From: an uncultured Pelagibacteraceae bacterium
Lineage (GTDB): Bacteria; Pseudomonadota; Alphaproteobacteria; Pelagibacterales; Pelagibacteraceae
DNA: 64,000 bases
Direction of reading: 5' to 3'
NCBI GenBank assembly: GCA_902579465.1
Contig: CACHGV010000001.1
Span: forward strand, 62,001 to 126,000
Shown here: in pieces, positions 33,246-44,411 of the stretch
How the letters are laid out: each line of letters opens with the position of its first letter
Numbering within the stretch: position 1 is the first letter of the stretch
Translations under genes and position numbers: made by a program
The notes under the pieces: generated by a model
Told to the model about the DNA's origin: nothing
Databases searched by the model: none
What the model saw: the letters and a program-made list of their open reading frames with translations, nothing else

Positions 33246-34491
33246 AGATATCAGAAATGACTTCGAAAACTTTAAGGAAAGACTTAAAAATCGAAACATT
33301 GATATAAATCTTGATAATATATTAAGTTTAGATGAGGAAAATAGAAAACTTATTCAAGAAAAAGAAAAATTTGAAATGGATAAGAAAGCTATTTCAAAAT
33401 CCAAAGACCAAAGTTTATTTGAAAAATCAAAAGAGCTCTCTTTAAAGATTGAAGAAATTAACAAAAATCAAATCAAATTACAGAACCGGATTACTGATAT
33501 TTTATCTTCTATACCGAATATACCTTTAATTGATGTTCCAGTAGGACAAGATGAAAATTCTAATAAAGAAATAGAAAAAAAGGGAGAAATAAAAGAATTT
33601 AATTTTGTGCCTAAATCTCATTATGAACTAGGAGATAAATTAAATATGCTTGATTTTGACTTAGCAACGAAAACCACTGGTTCTAGATTTGTATTTGTTA
33701 AAAAAGAATTAGCTCAATTGGAAAGAGCAATATCAAATTTTATGATTGATACACATACTCAAAAAAATGGTTATACAGAAATATCGCCTCCATTAATTGC
33801 AACCGCTGAAACAATGTTTGGCACTGGACAGCTACCAAAATTTGAAAATGATCAGTTTGAAATTAAATTAGACGAAGGTGATGGAAGAAAGTTTTTAATA
33901 CCAACCGCTGAAGTAATTTTGACAAATATTGTAAAAAATCAAATTTTAGAAAAGAATGAATTACCTATTAGAGTAGTTGCATCAACACCATGTTTTCGAA
34001 AAGAGGCGGGTAGTTATGGTAAAGATACAAAAGGTATGATTAGGCAGCATCAATTTTATAAGGTGGAATTAGTAAGTATTGTTGAAAACGACAAGTGTTC
34101 AGAAGAATTAGAAAGAATGTCTAATTCTGCTTCAATGATATTGGACGAGTTAAAACTTCCTTATAGAAAAATTGTTTTATGTACTGGTGACATGGGTTTT
34201 AGTGCAGAAAAAACCTATGACATTGAAGTTTGGCTCCCATCTGAAAATAGATATAGAGAGATATCTAGTTGCTCATCTTGTGGCACATTCCAAGCAAGAA
34301 GAATGAAAGCTAGATATAAAGGACAAAATAATTCAAAAGAATTTGTTGGCACACTTAATGGTAGTGGTTTAGCAGTTGGCAGAACTATGATTGCTATTAT
34401 GGAAAATTATCAAACTGAAGATGGATCAATTTTGATACCCGAAGTACTTAAGCCATATATGCCAAATATAGATAAAATTTCTATCAATTAA
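33232..34491 (+). CDS. serS: Seryl-tRNA synthetase
   Basis: This 419-residue class II synthetase has an N-terminal coiled-coil arm (about residues 25-100, Lys/Glu-rich) and the catalytic core. Motif 2 is in CFRKEAGSYGKDTKGMIRQH, and motif 3 in LNGSGLAVGRTMIAIMENYQ. The frame is open 8 codons upstream, but MHNIKDIRND at 33232 is the family start and gives a normal length. It overlaps tatC by 14 bases. Confidence 0.95.
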   Translation: MHNIKDIRNDFENFKERLKNRNIDINLDNILSLDEENRKLIQEKEKFEMDKKAISKSKDQSLFEKSKELSLKIEEINKNQIKLQNRITDILSSIPNIPLIDVPVGQDENSNKEIEKKGEIKEFNFVPKSHYELGDKLNMLDFDLATKTTGSRFVFVKKELAQLERAISNFMIDTHTQKNGYTEISPPLIATAETMFGTGQLPKFENDQFEIKLDEGDGRKFLIPTAEVILTNIVKNQILEKNELPIRVVASTPCFRKEAGSYGKDTKGMIRQHQFYKVELVSIVENDKCSEELERMSNSASMILDELKLPYRKIVLCTGDMGFSAEKTYDIEVWLPSENRYREISSCSSCGTFQARRMKARYKGQNNSKEFVGTLNGSGLAVGRTMIAIMENYQTEDGSILIPEVLKPYMPNIDKISIN

Positions 34492-34546
34492 GAGTTGAGT
34501 TTAAATAATAGATAGGATAAATAGCCTTAACTTAATAGGATACGTT

Positions 34547-34831
34547 ATGGATGCTGGAATTGGACAATTTATACCATTAGTTTTAATTTTTGTTATTTTC
34601 TATTTTTTTCTAATTAGACCTCAACAGAAAAAAGTAAAAGATCACAAAGCTATGGTTGAAGCCCTTAAAAGAGGAGACAAAGTCATAACCTCTGGAGGAA
34701 TAGTTGGCACTGTTGAAAGAATAATTGATAACGAAAAAGTTGAGGTAAAAATTTCTGATAATGTGAATGTCGAAGTTGTCAGAGCAACTGGAATTCAAGG
34801 TTTAGTAAGCTCTACAGAACCAAAAAAATAA
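34547..34831 (+). CDS. yajC: Preprotein translocase subunit YajC
   Basis: This 94-residue protein has one transmembrane helix with the characteristic FFLIRPQQKKVKDHKAM border, then a small beta domain with GDKVITSGGIVGTV. It associates with SecDF. It is 12 bases upstream of secD, the standard order, and 55 bases after serS. Confidence 0.94.
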   Translation: MDAGIGQFIPLVLIFVIFYFFLIRPQQKKVKDHKAMVEALKRGDKVITSGGIVGTVERIIDNEKVEVKISDNVNVEVVRATGIQGLVSSTEPKK

Positions 34832-34843
34832 CATCATAAAAAA

Positions 34844-36397
34844 GTGTTATACTTTTCAAAATTACGAATAATTTCAGTAATTGTTTTTACAATTATTTTT
34901 TCCTATTTCGCTTTTTCAAATTTTGTTAAATTTGATGACAAATTTTTTTCAAAAAATATAAATTTAGGTTTAGACTTACAAGGTGGATCTTACTTACTTC
35001 TTGAGATAGATAATCGACCAGTAATTACTCAAAAACTACAGGCAAAAATAATTGAATTAAAGAGATATTTTAAGGAAAAGAAAATAACTCTTAAAAATTT
35101 TTCACTCAAAGGTGACACAATTTTATTTGAAACAACAGATAATGAAATTGAAAATGTCAAAAATATTTTAAATGATAAAGAAAGTGATGTTAATACTTAT
35201 TATCCAACATACAAATCTCATGAATTCGATGTTTTAGAAGATGGAAATCTTTTCTCGTTAAATTATTCTAGATATGGTTTAGTCTTATTAAAAAATTCTT
35301 CATTAGATCAGGCAATAGAAATTGTAAGAAGAAGAGTTGATGAAGTTGGAACAAATGAACCTAATATTCTAAAAAGAGGAAATGATAGAATTTTAGTTGA
35401 ATTACCTGGTTTAGATGATCCAAATAGAATTAAATCTTTACTTGGAAAAACTGCAAATCTCACATTCCAATTTATTTCACAAAATAATGAAGAGTCGTTT
35501 GGAACAGAAAAACTATCTTTTGAAGATGGTTCCAGAGACGCAATTGTAAGTAAAAGAATAATTTTAAGTGGTGATAATCTAGTTGATGCAAAGCCAACTA
35601 TGAATTCTCAAACAAACGAAACAGTAGTTTCGTTTAGTTTAGATAGAGTAGGTGCCAAAAAATTTGGTAAAGCAACGAGTACTGGTGTTGGCAAACAATT
35701 GGCAATAGTTTTAGATGGTAAAATAATTAGTGCTCCTTCAGTTAGAGAACCTATAATTGGTGGATCTGGACAAATTTCAGGTGATTTTACCTTTCAGTCT
35801 GCAACAGACCTTGCATTGCTACTTAGATCTGGAGCTCTACCTGCACCTTTAAATATAATTGAAGAAAGAACGGTTGGACCAGATTTAGGTCAAGACTCAA
35901 TAGACGCTGGTATTTTATCTTTATTTATAGGTTTCTTGCTAGTGATTTTATTTATGATTTATAAGTATAGAGCATTTGGATTAATTGCTAATTTAGCTCT
36001 TGTTTCAAATCTCTTTTTGCTAATTGGTATTCTAACTTTGTTTGAAGCAACATTAACCTTGCCTGGAATTGCAGGTATTATTTTAACAGTTGGTATGGCT
36101 GTTGATGCAAATGTTTTGATTTTTGAACGTATAAAAGAAGAGACTAAAAATGAAAAAAATCCAATAATAGCTTTTGATGCTGGATATACAAAATCAAGAA
36201 CAACTATTTTAGATGCAAACATTACAACTTTAATTGCAGCATTCATTTTGTTTTTTATGGGGTCAGGACCTGTAAAAGGTTTTTCAGTAACTTTAGGTGT
36301 TGGAATTTTGACCACTTTGTTTTCAGTTTATTTCATAGCAAGATTGTTAACTTCTTTGTATGTAGTCAAAAATAAAGATAAGGAGCAGTTACTTTAA
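34844..36397 (+). CDS. secD: Protein translocase subunit SecD
   Basis: This 517-residue RND-type membrane protein uses the proton gradient to pull translocating proteins across the membrane. NLGLDLQGGSYLLLEI follows the first helix; the P1 periplasmic region contains IVRRRVDEVGTNEPNI. The C-terminal half has five helices with ILTVGMAVDANVLIFERIKE. The start codon is GTG. SecF follows immediately. Confidence 0.95.
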   Translation: MLYFSKLRIISVIVFTIIFSYFAFSNFVKFDDKFFSKNINLGLDLQGGSYLLLEIDNRPVITQKLQAKIIELKRYFKEKKITLKNFSLKGDTILFETTDNEIENVKNILNDKESDVNTYYPTYKSHEFDVLEDGNLFSLNYSRYGLVLLKNSSLDQAIEIVRRRVDEVGTNEPNILKRGNDRILVELPGLDDPNRIKSLLGKTANLTFQFISQNNEESFGTEKLSFEDGSRDAIVSKRIILSGDNLVDAKPTMNSQTNETVVSFSLDRVGAKKFGKATSTGVGKQLAIVLDGKIISAPSVREPIIGGSGQISGDFTFQSATDLALLLRSGALPAPLNIIEERTVGPDLGQDSIDAGILSLFIGFLLVILFMIYKYRAFGLIANLALVSNLFLLIGILTLFEATLTLPGIAGIILTVGMAVDANVLIFERIKEETKNEKNPIIAFDAGYTKSRTTILDANITTLIAAFILFFMGSGPVKGFSVTLGVGILTTLFSVYFIARLLTSLYVVKNKDKEQLL

Positions 36398-37291
36398 ATG
36401 AGTAATATTTCTTTTAATAAGTTCTACAGAAAATTTAATATATTATCACTTATCCTAATAGTGGTTTCATTAGTATTTTTAATTTTTAAAGGTTTAAATT
36501 ATGGTGTTGATTTCAAAGGTGGTACTTTAATTGAATTAAGAACTACAGATAAAACGAATAATATTAGTCTTATTAGAGATAGCTTTAATCAAATGAATTT
36601 AGGCGATGTATCTGTCAAAAAATTTGGCAATGAAACAGACTTTATTGTTAAGTTTGAAAAGCAAAATTCAAATGATCCTGAATTTATTAAAAATATTCAA
36701 AATAAATTATCAAGCTCTATTGGCGATGTCGACTTTAGAAGAGTAGAAAATGTTGGTCCTAAAGTAAGCTCAGAACTCTTAAAATCAGGAATTATTGCTA
36801 TAAGTTTATCGCTTGCGGCGATGCTATTGTATATTTGGATAAGATTTGAATGGCAGTTTAGCTTAGGAGCTATTTTAGCTATATTTCACGATGTTATAAT
36901 TACATTAGGTATATTTTCTATTTTTTCACTTGAAATAAACCTTTCAATCGTTGCAGCCGTTTTAACTATTGTTGGTTATTCAATGAACGATACCGTTGTT
37001 ATATTCGATAGGGTTAGAGAAAATTTAAGAAAGTATTCCGATATTAAAATTTTTGACTTAACTAATATTTCAATTAATGAAACTTTATCTAGAACAATAA
37101 TTACATCTGTAACTACATTGTTAGCTCTTTTTTCAATATACTTATTTGGTGGTGAAATACTAAAAGGCTTTTCTTTAGCAATGATATTAGGAGTTATTTT
37201 TGGAACTTACTCTTCAATATATATTGCAAATCCTATTTTAGTTGCACTGAATGTCAGCCAAAGAACAATAGTTAAAGAAGAAAAAGATTAA
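36398..37291 (+). CDS. secF: Protein translocase subunit SecF
   Basis: This 297-residue partner of SecD has six transmembrane helices. LNYGVDFKGGTLIELRT is the conserved loop after helix 1, and VGYSMNDTVVIFDRVRENL the functional helix-4 region. It starts at the base after the secD stop. The 3' end overlaps the convergent PuuD-like gene by 4 bases. Confidence 0.95.
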   Translation: MSNISFNKFYRKFNILSLILIVVSLVFLIFKGLNYGVDFKGGTLIELRTTDKTNNISLIRDSFNQMNLGDVSVKKFGNETDFIVKFEKQNSNDPEFIKNIQNKLSSSIGDVDFRRVENVGPKVSSELLKSGIIAISLSLAAMLLYIWIRFEWQFSLGAILAIFHDVIITLGIFSIFSLEINLSIVAAVLTIVGYSMNDTVVIFDRVRENLRKYSDIKIFDLTNISINETLSRTIITSVTTLLALFSIYLFGGEILKGFSLAMILGVIFGTYSSIYIANPILVALNVSQRTIVKEEKD

Positions 37292-37890
37292 TATAGGTTT
37301 TGAGCTATTACCATCGTCAGAAGCATTGGCAAAGATAGAAGTGTATTTGTTCTTGAAAATAACATCGCTGTTTTTGCTGATTTAGCTTTTACATCAGCTT
37401 CAACTTCAATAATACCTAATGCCTTTTTCTGATTTGGCCATATTACAAACCAAACATTAAATGCCATTATAATTCCTAACCACATACCAATTCCTATAGC
37501 TGTTGCTTTACCACCACCTGATCCAATTCCTAATGTCATAGCTTGATGAACATAACCGTTAAAATAAGCTAAGATTAATCCTGATATGACTGTAACTAAG
37601 GCTGCCCATCTAAACCAAAAAAGAGCTGCTGGAGCTATAACTTTTCCAATCGCTGGTTTTTGTTCGTCAGGTATTTTAGCCATGTTTGGTATTTGAACAA
37701 AATTAAAATACCAGAGTAACCCGATCCACATAATTGCAACAACAACATGTATAAATCTAAATAACCAACTCCAAAAAACTACGTCAATATCAAAACCATC
37801 ATTTCCTAAGTATAAACCTAAAAATAGTAAAATGGATAATGCTAAAGAGATATGAACTGTTTTAGATAATGATTGAAGAATCGAAGTCAT
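37288..37890 (-). CDS. Urate hydroxylase PuuD-like membrane domain, no cytochrome c
   Basis: This 200-residue membrane protein has about four to five transmembrane helices. FIHVVVAIMWIGLLWYFNFV and NVWFVIWPNQKKALG resemble the N-terminal membrane domain of PuuD-type urate hydroxylases (urate oxidase N-terminal family). Full PuuD proteins carry a C-terminal cytochrome c domain; here there is no CxxCH. It may be a stand-alone homologue of unknown reaction, possibly with heme bound by the histidines. No other purine-degradation gene is near. Confidence 0.7.
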   Translation of the reverse strand: MTSILQSLSKTVHISLALSILLFLGLYLGNDGFDIDVVFWSWLFRFIHVVVAIMWIGLLWYFNFVQIPNMAKIPDEQKPAIGKVIAPAALFWFRWAALVTVISGLILAYFNGYVHQAMTLGIGSGGGKATAIGIGMWLGIIMAFNVWFVIWPNQKKALGIIEVEADVKAKSAKTAMLFSRTNTLLSLPMLLTMVIAQNLY

Positions 37891-37924
37891 AATATTTGTA
37901 ATTTATAACATTTTTAATAAAAAT

Positions 37925-40801
37925 TTAAGCAGTTTTTTTGAACTTATTGTCCAACATTGGTTTCAAAAATTTTCCTGTATAACTATCTTTTACATTAATA
38001 ATTTCCTCAGGTTTACCTTCAGCTATGATATTTCCTCCCTTTACACCACCATCTGGACCCATATCAACTATATAATCAGCAGTTTTTATAACATCTAAAT
38101 TATGTTCAATAACAACAACAGTGTTTCCAGTTGCAACAAAGGTATGTAAAATTTCTAATAATTTTTTAATATCGTGTTGATGCAGTCCTGTTGTGGGTTC
38201 GTCCAATATATATATCGTTCTTCCAGTAGATCTTTTAGATAATTCTTTTGCTAATTTAATTCTTTGGGCTTCACCACCTGATAGAGTAGTTGCTTGTTGA
38301 CCAATTTTTATATATCCTAAACCGACTTTCTTAAGTGTAAGTAATTTAGTTTTAATATTAGAAATATTTTCAAAATATTCACACCCCTCATCAACGGTCA
38401 TATCCAAAACATCTGCAATACTTTTGTCTTTGAATTTAATTTCTAATGTTTCTCTATTATATCTAGTTCCTTTGCATTCATCACAAGTTATATAAACATC
38501 AGGTAAAAAATGCATTTCATATGTTATTACTCCATCACCCTCACATGCTTCGCATCTTCCCCCTTTAACATTAAATGAAAATCTTCCAGGTTTATAACCT
38601 CTACTTTTTGACTCTGGTAAATTAGTAAACCAGTCTCTTATTGGACCAAACGCACCAGTATAAGTCGCTGGATTAGATCTTGGAGTTCTACCAATAGGGG
38701 ATTGATCTATATCAATAATTTTATCAACTAATTCAATACCTTTAAATCCTCTAAATGGTTTTGGAATTTTTCTTGATTTATTGTTATTAAGAGTAAGGTT
38801 TAAAGCATTGTAAAGAGTTTGAAGTATTAATGTTGATTTACCACTTCCTGAAACACCCGTTACACAGGTAAAACTTCCAAGTGGAATTTTAAGATTTACG
38901 TTGTTTAAATTATTTCCGCTTGCTCCATTAATTTCTAAAAATCTTCCATTTTTTGCTAATCTTCTAGTTCTTGGTATTGGTATATAGCTTTTGTTTGATA
39001 AGTATCTTCCTGTAATACTATCGTTATTATTTAATATGTCTTTATAAGATCCTTGTGCAATTACTTCGCCTCCTTTATTCCCAGCTTCAGGGCCAAGATC
39101 GATTATGTGATCTGCATTTTCCATTGTCTCAGTATCATGTTCTACAACTATGACTGTATTACCTAAGTCTCTAAGTCTTTTTAATGCATTTATTAATTTT
39201 ACGTTATCTTTTTGGTGTAAACCAATAGATGGTTCATCAAGCACATATAATACTCCTGTCAATCCAGAACCTATCTGCGAAGCAAGTCTTATTCTTTGTG
39301 CTTCACCGCCAGACAAGGTTCCAGACTCTCTTGATAGAGTTAAATAGTCAAGACCAACATTAAGTAAAAAATTTAATCTTTCATTAATTTCTTTTAAAAT
39401 GTGCTGAGCGATTTTAAGTTGACGCTTATCTAATTTTGTCTCGAGTGATTTAAACCATTCTTTTGCATCAAATATAGATTTTTCCGTTACTTCACTTATA
39501 TTTAGATCATTAATTTTAACACAAAGTGCTTCATCTTTTAATCTGTGACCGTTACATCTTTCGCATTTTGTATCTGATTGGTATTGAGATATTTCCTCTC
39601 TTTTCCAATCACTATCAGTTTCTAAAAATCTTCTCTCTAAATTGTTTACCACTCCTTCGAATGTTTTTTTATGAGAATATTTTTCATATCCATCATCATA
39701 TGAAAATTTGATTTCTTCCTCATCAGATCCGAATAATATTACATCTTTAATTTTTTTTGAAAGTCTTGACCATCTATCATTCAATGAAAATCCGTAATGT
39801 TTTGCTATAGAAGCTAAAGTTTGCGCATAATATAGTGAGGATGATTTTGACCAAGGCTCTATAGCTCCATCTGCTATAGTTTTTTTTTCATCGGGAACAA
39901 CTAATTTTGGATCTACATTTAATTTAACACCTATACCTTCGCACTCTTCACATGCACCATATGGACTATTAAAAGAAAAAAGTCTCGGTTCTATTTCTTC
40001 AATTGTAAAACCACTTTCAGGACAAGCAAATTTAGTTGAAAAGATTAAATTTTCAGTTTTTCTAAATTTTTTTGGAAGCGTTTCGTCTTCATATTCTACA
40101 AACATTAGTCCATTTGCTAGATTAACAGCAGTTTCAACACTTTCAGCCAATCTATTTCCTAATGAAGCGTTTAAAACAATTCTATCAACTAGAACTGCTA
40201 TATCGTGTTTTAATTTTTTATTCAGCTCTGGGACTTCATCTATATCATAAAGTTTATTATCAACTTTAATTTTTCTAAATCCTCGTTTCTTATAACCAAG
40301 TATATCTTTTCTATATTCTCCTTTTCTTCCTCTAACAACTGGTGCATATAAAAAAATTGTTGATTTTTTTGGGAGTGTTTTAATTTTATCAACAATTTGA
40401 CTTATAGTTTGAGAAGTTATTGGCAGTCCAGTAAATGGTGAATAAGGGATGCCGGCTCTTGCATAAAGAACCCTCATGTAATCATAAATTTCTGTAACAG
40501 TTGCAACTGTAGATCTTGGATTTTTTGATGTATTTTTCTGCTCGATTGAGATTGCTGGACTTAATCCTTCAATTAAATCAACATTTGGTTTTTTCATCTT
40601 ATCCAGAAACTGCCTTGCATAAGCTGATAAGCTTTCAACATAACGTCTCTGTCCTTCAGCATATACAGTATCAAAAGCTAAGGATGATTTACCAGACCCT
40701 GATAGTCCAGTGATAACAACAAATTTTTCTTTTGGAATCTCTAGTGTAATATTCTTTAAATTGTGCTCTTTTGCACCCTTAATAACTATCTTTTTAAGCA
40801 T
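37925..40801 (-). CDS. uvrA: Excinuclease ABC subunit A
   Basis: This 958-residue DNA damage sensor has two ABC modules: Walker [15 protein letters not shown] near the start and [15 protein letters not shown] near residue 640, and signatures [16 protein letters not shown] and [18 protein letters not shown]. The C-terminal zinc module is intact (CEACEGDG and [10 protein letters not shown]). The first zinc site is CPESG plus CEEC, with Ser replacing one Cys, which I understand is common in Alphaproteobacteria. It diverges from ssb, a usual pairing. Confidence 0.96.
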   Translation of the reverse strand: MLKKIVIKGAKEHNLKNITLEIPKEKFVVITGLSGSGKSSLAFDTVYAEGQRRYVESLSAYARQFLDKMKKPNVDLIEGLSPAISIEQKNTSKNPRSTVATVTEIYDYMRVLYARAGIPYSPFTGLPITSQTISQIVDKIKTLPKKSTIFLYAPVVRGRKGEYRKDILGYKKRGFRKIKVDNKLYDIDEVPELNKKLKHDIAVLVDRIVLNASLGNRLAESVETAVNLANGLMFVEYEDETLPKKFRKTENLIFSTKFACPESGFTIEEIEPRLFSFNSPYGACEECEGIGVKLNVDPKLVVPDEKKTIADGAIEPWSKSSSLYYAQTLASIAKHYGFSLNDRWSRLSKKIKDVILFGSDEEEIKFSYDDGYEKYSHKKTFEGVVNNLERRFLETDSDWKREEISQYQSDTKCERCNGHRLKDEALCVKINDLNISEVTEKSIFDAKEWFKSLETKLDKRQLKIAQHILKEINERLNFLLNVGLDYLTLSRESGTLSGGEAQRIRLASQIGSGLTGVLYVLDEPSIGLHQKDNVKLINALKRLRDLGNTVIVVEHDTETMENADHIIDLGPEAGNKGGEVIAQGSYKDILNNNDSITGRYLSNKSYIPIPRTRRLAKNGRFLEINGASGNNLNNVNLKIPLGSFTCVTGVSGSGKSTLILQTLYNALNLTLNNNKSRKIPKPFRGFKGIELVDKIIDIDQSPIGRTPRSNPATYTGAFGPIRDWFTNLPESKSRGYKPGRFSFNVKGGRCEACEGDGVITYEMHFLPDVYITCDECKGTRYNRETLEIKFKDKSIADVLDMTVDEGCEYFENISNIKTKLLTLKKVGLGYIKIGQQATTLSGGEAQRIKLAKELSKRSTGRTIYILDEPTTGLHQHDIKKLLEILHTFVATGNTVVVIEHNLDVIKTADYIVDMGPDGGVKGGNIIAEGKPEEIINVKDSYTGKFLKPMLDNKFKKTA

Positions 40802-40882
40802 AATTTTTGTTGCTTTAGATTAATATAATTAATATTCAAGTTAATAAGTGATATAATAAACATTCTTAAATATTAAAATATT

Positions 40883-41332
40883 ATGGCTGGAAGTTTAAAT
40901 AAAGTATTATTAATTGGTCGTTTAGGCGCAGACCCAGAAGTCAAGCAAATGGTGAACGGCAAAAGCGTAGCAAGACTTAGTCTTGCTACTAGCCAATCCT
41001 GGAAAGATAAAAATACTGGAGAAAAAAAAGAAAAAACTGAATGGCACAGAGTAGTGGTTTTTAATGAAGGTTTGGTAAATGTTGTCCAGCAATATTTAAA
41101 AAAAGGTGCACAAGTGTACGTTGAAGGACAGCTCTCAACAAGAAAATGGAAAGACGAACAAAGTGGTCAAGATAAATACTCAACCGAAATTTTAATTCAA
41201 GGTTACAATTCATCTTTAACGATGCTTGGAGGTGGCAATCAAAATAATATTGCGTCACAAGATAATAAACAAAATTTTGATGATGCGCCTGCACCAGATC
41301 AAAGTGGTTTAGACGACGATATTCCATTTTAA
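40883..41332 (+). CDS. ssb: Single-stranded DNA-binding protein
   Basis: This 149-residue protein has an N-terminal OB fold ([18 protein letters not shown], then [11 protein letters not shown] and [13 protein letters not shown]) and an acidic C-terminal tail ending DDDIPF for partner binding. The linker is Gln/Asn-rich. A TATAAT lies at 40852-40857, about 25 bases ahead of the ATG, as a possible -10. GyrA follows after 5 bases. Confidence 0.96.
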   Translation: MAGSLNKVLLIGRLGADPEVKQMVNGKSVARLSLATSQSWKDKNTGEKKEKTEWHRVVVFNEGLVNVVQQYLKKGAQVYVEGQLSTRKWKDEQSGQDKYSTEILIQGYNSSLTMLGGGNQNNIASQDNKQNFDDAPAPDQSGLDDDIPF

Positions 41333-41337
41333 TTAAC

Positions 41338-43917
41338 ATGGAAAAAAACGAAATTCCAAAAATAAATAATATTAAGCCAATCTCAATGTATGATGAGATG
41401 AGCTCATCATATCTTTCTTACGCTATGAGTGTTATAGTAAGTAGGGCATTACCTGATATCAGAGATGGATTAAAACCTGTTCACAGAAGAATTATATATG
41501 CAATGCACAAAGGTGGTTTTGATTGGTCAAAACAATTTAGAAAATCAGCAAGAATTGTTGGAGATGTAATAGGTAAATACCACCCCCATGGTGATCAAGC
41601 AGTTTATGATGCTCTAGTTAGAATGGTTCAAGAATTTTCAATGAGCTTACCTTTAGTGGATGGACAAGGTAATTTTGGTTCTATAGACGGGGATCCTCCT
41701 GCAGCAATGAGATACACGGAAACTAAACTTGCAAAAGTTTCACAGTTTTTAATTGATGATATAGAAAAAAATACCGTATCTTTTAAAAGTAATTACGATG
41801 AAACAGAGCAAGAACCTGTTGTATTGCCTGCTCAATATCCAAATCTTCTCGTTAATGGAGCTGGGGGAATTGCTGTTGGTATGGCAACAAGTATACCACC
41901 TCATAATTTAGGGGAGGTTGTGGATGGAACTTTAGCCTTAATTAAAAACAAAGATATTAAAATCAATGAGTTAATGAAACATATTCCTGGACCAGATTTT
42001 CCAACAGGAGGGTTAATAATTGGAAAAGATATAATAAAGCAAGGATACAAAACTGGAAGAGGATCTTTTAAAATACGTGGAGAAATTTCAGTAGAAAATT
42101 TAAAAAATGGTAAAGATAGACTTGTAGTTTCATCAATACCTTACCAAATTAACAAATCTAATTTAAATGAAAGAATTGCAGAACTAGTAAGAGATAAAAA
42201 AATTGAGGGTATAAGTGATATAAGAGACGAATCTAATAGTGAAGGTATAAGAGTATCAATTGATCTTAGAAGAAATGTTGAACCAGAAACAGTGAAAAGA
42301 CAGTTATATAAGTACACCTCAATAGAGTCATCGTTTGGTTTTAATTCATTGGCAATTGTTGATCAAAAACCTAAGACCTGCACTCTCAAAGATTTTTTAG
42401 AAAATTTTTTAAAATTTAGAGAAGATGTAGTTATTAAAAAAACTAAATTTGATCTTAAAAAGGCAGAGGAGAGAGTTCACATTTTATTAGGATTATCTGT
42501 CAGTGTTGAAAATATAGATAAAGTCATTAAAATTATCAGATCATCAAAAAATCCAGAAGAAGCAAAAAATTCACTTTTAAAAACTACTTGGAAAATAAAC
42601 CAAGCATCGAAACTTATTAAATTAGTTGATAGTAAAAATTACAAAGGAAAATATGTTCTATCTAAGGATCAAGTTGTATCAATATTGGAACTAAGACTTC
42701 AAAAATTAACTGCTATCGGAATTAACGAAATAGAAATAGAAATCAAAAAATTAGCTGAAGAGATTTCAAAATATAAAAAGATTATAAATTCTAAAAATGA
42801 GTTGTTAAGAGTAATAAGTAACGATCTCCAGACAATTAAAGACAAATTCTCTGTACCCAGAAGAACAAAAATTATAGATGCTGTCTTAAATTATGATATT
42901 GAAGAAACAATTCAAAAAGAGTCAGTAATAATAACAATAACGCTTCAAGGATATATTAAGAGAGGAGCCCTGAGTGGAGTGAAACAGCAAAAAAGAGGTG
43001 GAAAAGGAAAAACAGGAATTAAAACAAGAGAAGAAGACTCGGTTGTTCAAACATTATCTGTAGATACGCATACATCATTATTATTTTTTTCTACAGAGGG
43101 TTTAGCTTACAAAGTTAAAGCTTGGAAGATACCTGAAGGATCCGCTTCATCTAAAGGAAAATCACTTTTTAATATTTTACCCTTAAAAAATCATCAATCT
43201 ATAAGTTCGATTATGCCTTTTCCAGATGAAGATATTGATAAAAAAAATATGCATATAATATTTGCAACCAGCAAAGGGAAAATAAGAAAGAATAATTTAG
43301 AGGATTTTTCATCAATTAATGCTTCTGGTAAAATTGCAATGAAATTAGACTCTGATGATTTAATTGTTGGTGTAAAAATATGCACAGATGATCAAGATAT
43401 AATGCTAAATACAAAATTCGGCAAATGTATTAGGTTTGAATCAAAAAAACTAAGAGTTTTCAAGGGAAGATCTTCTAAGGGTATAAGAGGTATTAATCTT
43501 TCAGAAAAGGATACAATTGTTTCATTATCTATAATTGATAAAGACGATATTAAAAAAAATAAAAGTAAAACTAAAGATGAAAAATCTGAGGTTAAAGCAA
43601 AAGAAAAATTTATATTATCAATCACAGAAAATGGTTATGGCAAAAGAACATCTCATTACGATTTTAGAGTTACAAATCGAGGAGGTAAGGGGATAATCGG
43701 TATTGTGAATTCCCCAAGAAACGGTAATGTCTCATCATCCTTCCCTGTGTTTGAGGGCGATCAAATATTAATTTCAACAAATAAAGGTAGAGTTATAAGA
43801 ACTGCTGTGAAGGAAATAAGAATTGCCGGAAGAAACACACAGGGAGTAAGAATTATAAAATTAACTGGCGATGAAAAGGTTGTCTCATCAATTAAATTAG
43901 ACGATAATTTGGTTTAA
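41338..43917 (+). CDS. gyrA: DNA gyrase subunit A
   Basis: This 859-residue type II topoisomerase subunit has the catalytic Tyr in [11 protein letters not shown] and a C-terminal beta-pinwheel starting with the GyrA box QKRGGKGK, which separates it from ParC. The quinolone-resistance region reads [13 protein letters not shown]: Gln87 stands where E. coli has Ser83, while the Asp corresponding to Asp87 is kept as Asp91. A Lys-rich insert (about residues 740-760) interrupts two pinwheel blades. One-base overlap with coaD (TAATG). Confidence 0.95.
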   Translation: MEKNEIPKINNIKPISMYDEMSSSYLSYAMSVIVSRALPDIRDGLKPVHRRIIYAMHKGGFDWSKQFRKSARIVGDVIGKYHPHGDQAVYDALVRMVQEFSMSLPLVDGQGNFGSIDGDPPAAMRYTETKLAKVSQFLIDDIEKNTVSFKSNYDETEQEPVVLPAQYPNLLVNGAGGIAVGMATSIPPHNLGEVVDGTLALIKNKDIKINELMKHIPGPDFPTGGLIIGKDIIKQGYKTGRGSFKIRGEISVENLKNGKDRLVVSSIPYQINKSNLNERIAELVRDKKIEGISDIRDESNSEGIRVSIDLRRNVEPETVKRQLYKYTSIESSFGFNSLAIVDQKPKTCTLKDFLENFLKFREDVVIKKTKFDLKKAEERVHILLGLSVSVENIDKVIKIIRSSKNPEEAKNSLLKTTWKINQASKLIKLVDSKNYKGKYVLSKDQVVSILELRLQKLTAIGINEIEIEIKKLAEEISKYKKIINSKNELLRVISNDLQTIKDKFSVPRRTKIIDAVLNYDIEETIQKESVIITITLQGYIKRGALSGVKQQKRGGKGKTGIKTREEDSVVQTLSVDTHTSLLFFSTEGLAYKVKAWKIPEGSASSKGKSLFNILPLKNHQSISSIMPFPDEDIDKKNMHIIFATSKGKIRKNNLEDFSSINASGKIAMKLDSDDLIVGVKICTDDQDIMLNTKFGKCIRFESKKLRVFKGRSSKGIRGINLSEKDTIVSLSIIDKDDIKKNKSKTKDEKSEVKAKEKFILSITENGYGKRTSHYDFRVTNRGGKGIIGIVNSPRNGNVSSSFPVFEGDQILISTNKGRVIRTAVKEIRIAGRNTQGVRIIKLTGDEKVVSSIKLDDNLV

Positions 43918-44411
43918 TGAAAAATATAGCTATATATCCAGGGACATTTGATCCAATAACAAATGGCCATATTGATGTTATTAAAAAAGCTTTAAAATTT
44001 ACAGATAAAATCATTGTTGGCATATCTGATGGTAATGAAAAGAATTTTTTATTTCCAATTGATGAAAGATTAAAAATTGTTACAAAAGCTTTATATAGAG
44101 ACTTAAAACTTTCAAAAAATAAAATTCAAGTGATAAAATTTAACTCTTTGACAACTGAATTATGTAAAAAATATAAGTCAAACCTAATCCTTAGAGGTTT
44201 AAGGGCTGTTTCTGATTTTGAATATGAGTTTCAATTAGCTGGAATGAATAGAAAATTAAATAATAAAGTAGAAACAATTTTTCTTATGTCTGATGTTGAA
44301 AATCAGATTATTTCATCAAGATTTGTTAAAGAAATAGCTTTACACAAAGGTGATTTAAGGAAGTTTACAACCAAAAGTACAATCAAATCATTAAAAGAGA
44401 TTTATGCTTAA
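43917..44411 (+). CDS. coaD: Phosphopantetheine adenylyltransferase
   Basis: This 164-residue nucleotidyltransferase starts AIYPGTFDPITNGHIDVI, with the TxGH motif, and has LILRGLRAVSDFEYE and the ISSRFVKEIA (ISSTxVR-type) motif. It makes dephospho-CoA from ATP and phosphopantetheine. It overlaps gyrA by 1 base and the next gene by 8 bases. Confidence 0.95.
   Translation: MKNIAIYPGTFDPITNGHIDVIKKALKFTDKIIVGISDGNEKNFLFPIDERLKIVTKALYRDLKLSKNKIQVIKFNSLTTELCKKYKSNLILRGLRAVSDFEYEFQLAGMNRKLNNKVETIFLMSDVENQIISSRFVKEIALHKGDLRKFTTKSTIKSLKEIYA

Noticed and set aside
39949-40041. Ser for Cys in the first UvrA zinc site as a special zinc-saving change
   Set aside because: To my knowledge CPxS at this site is widespread in Alphaproteobacteria, and the functional C-terminal zinc module is intact.
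41061-41339. Open frames on the reverse strand of ssb, gyrA, secD, uvrA and others
   Set aside because: They lie entirely inside well-supported genes and show no family resemblance, so they are shadows of coding bias.
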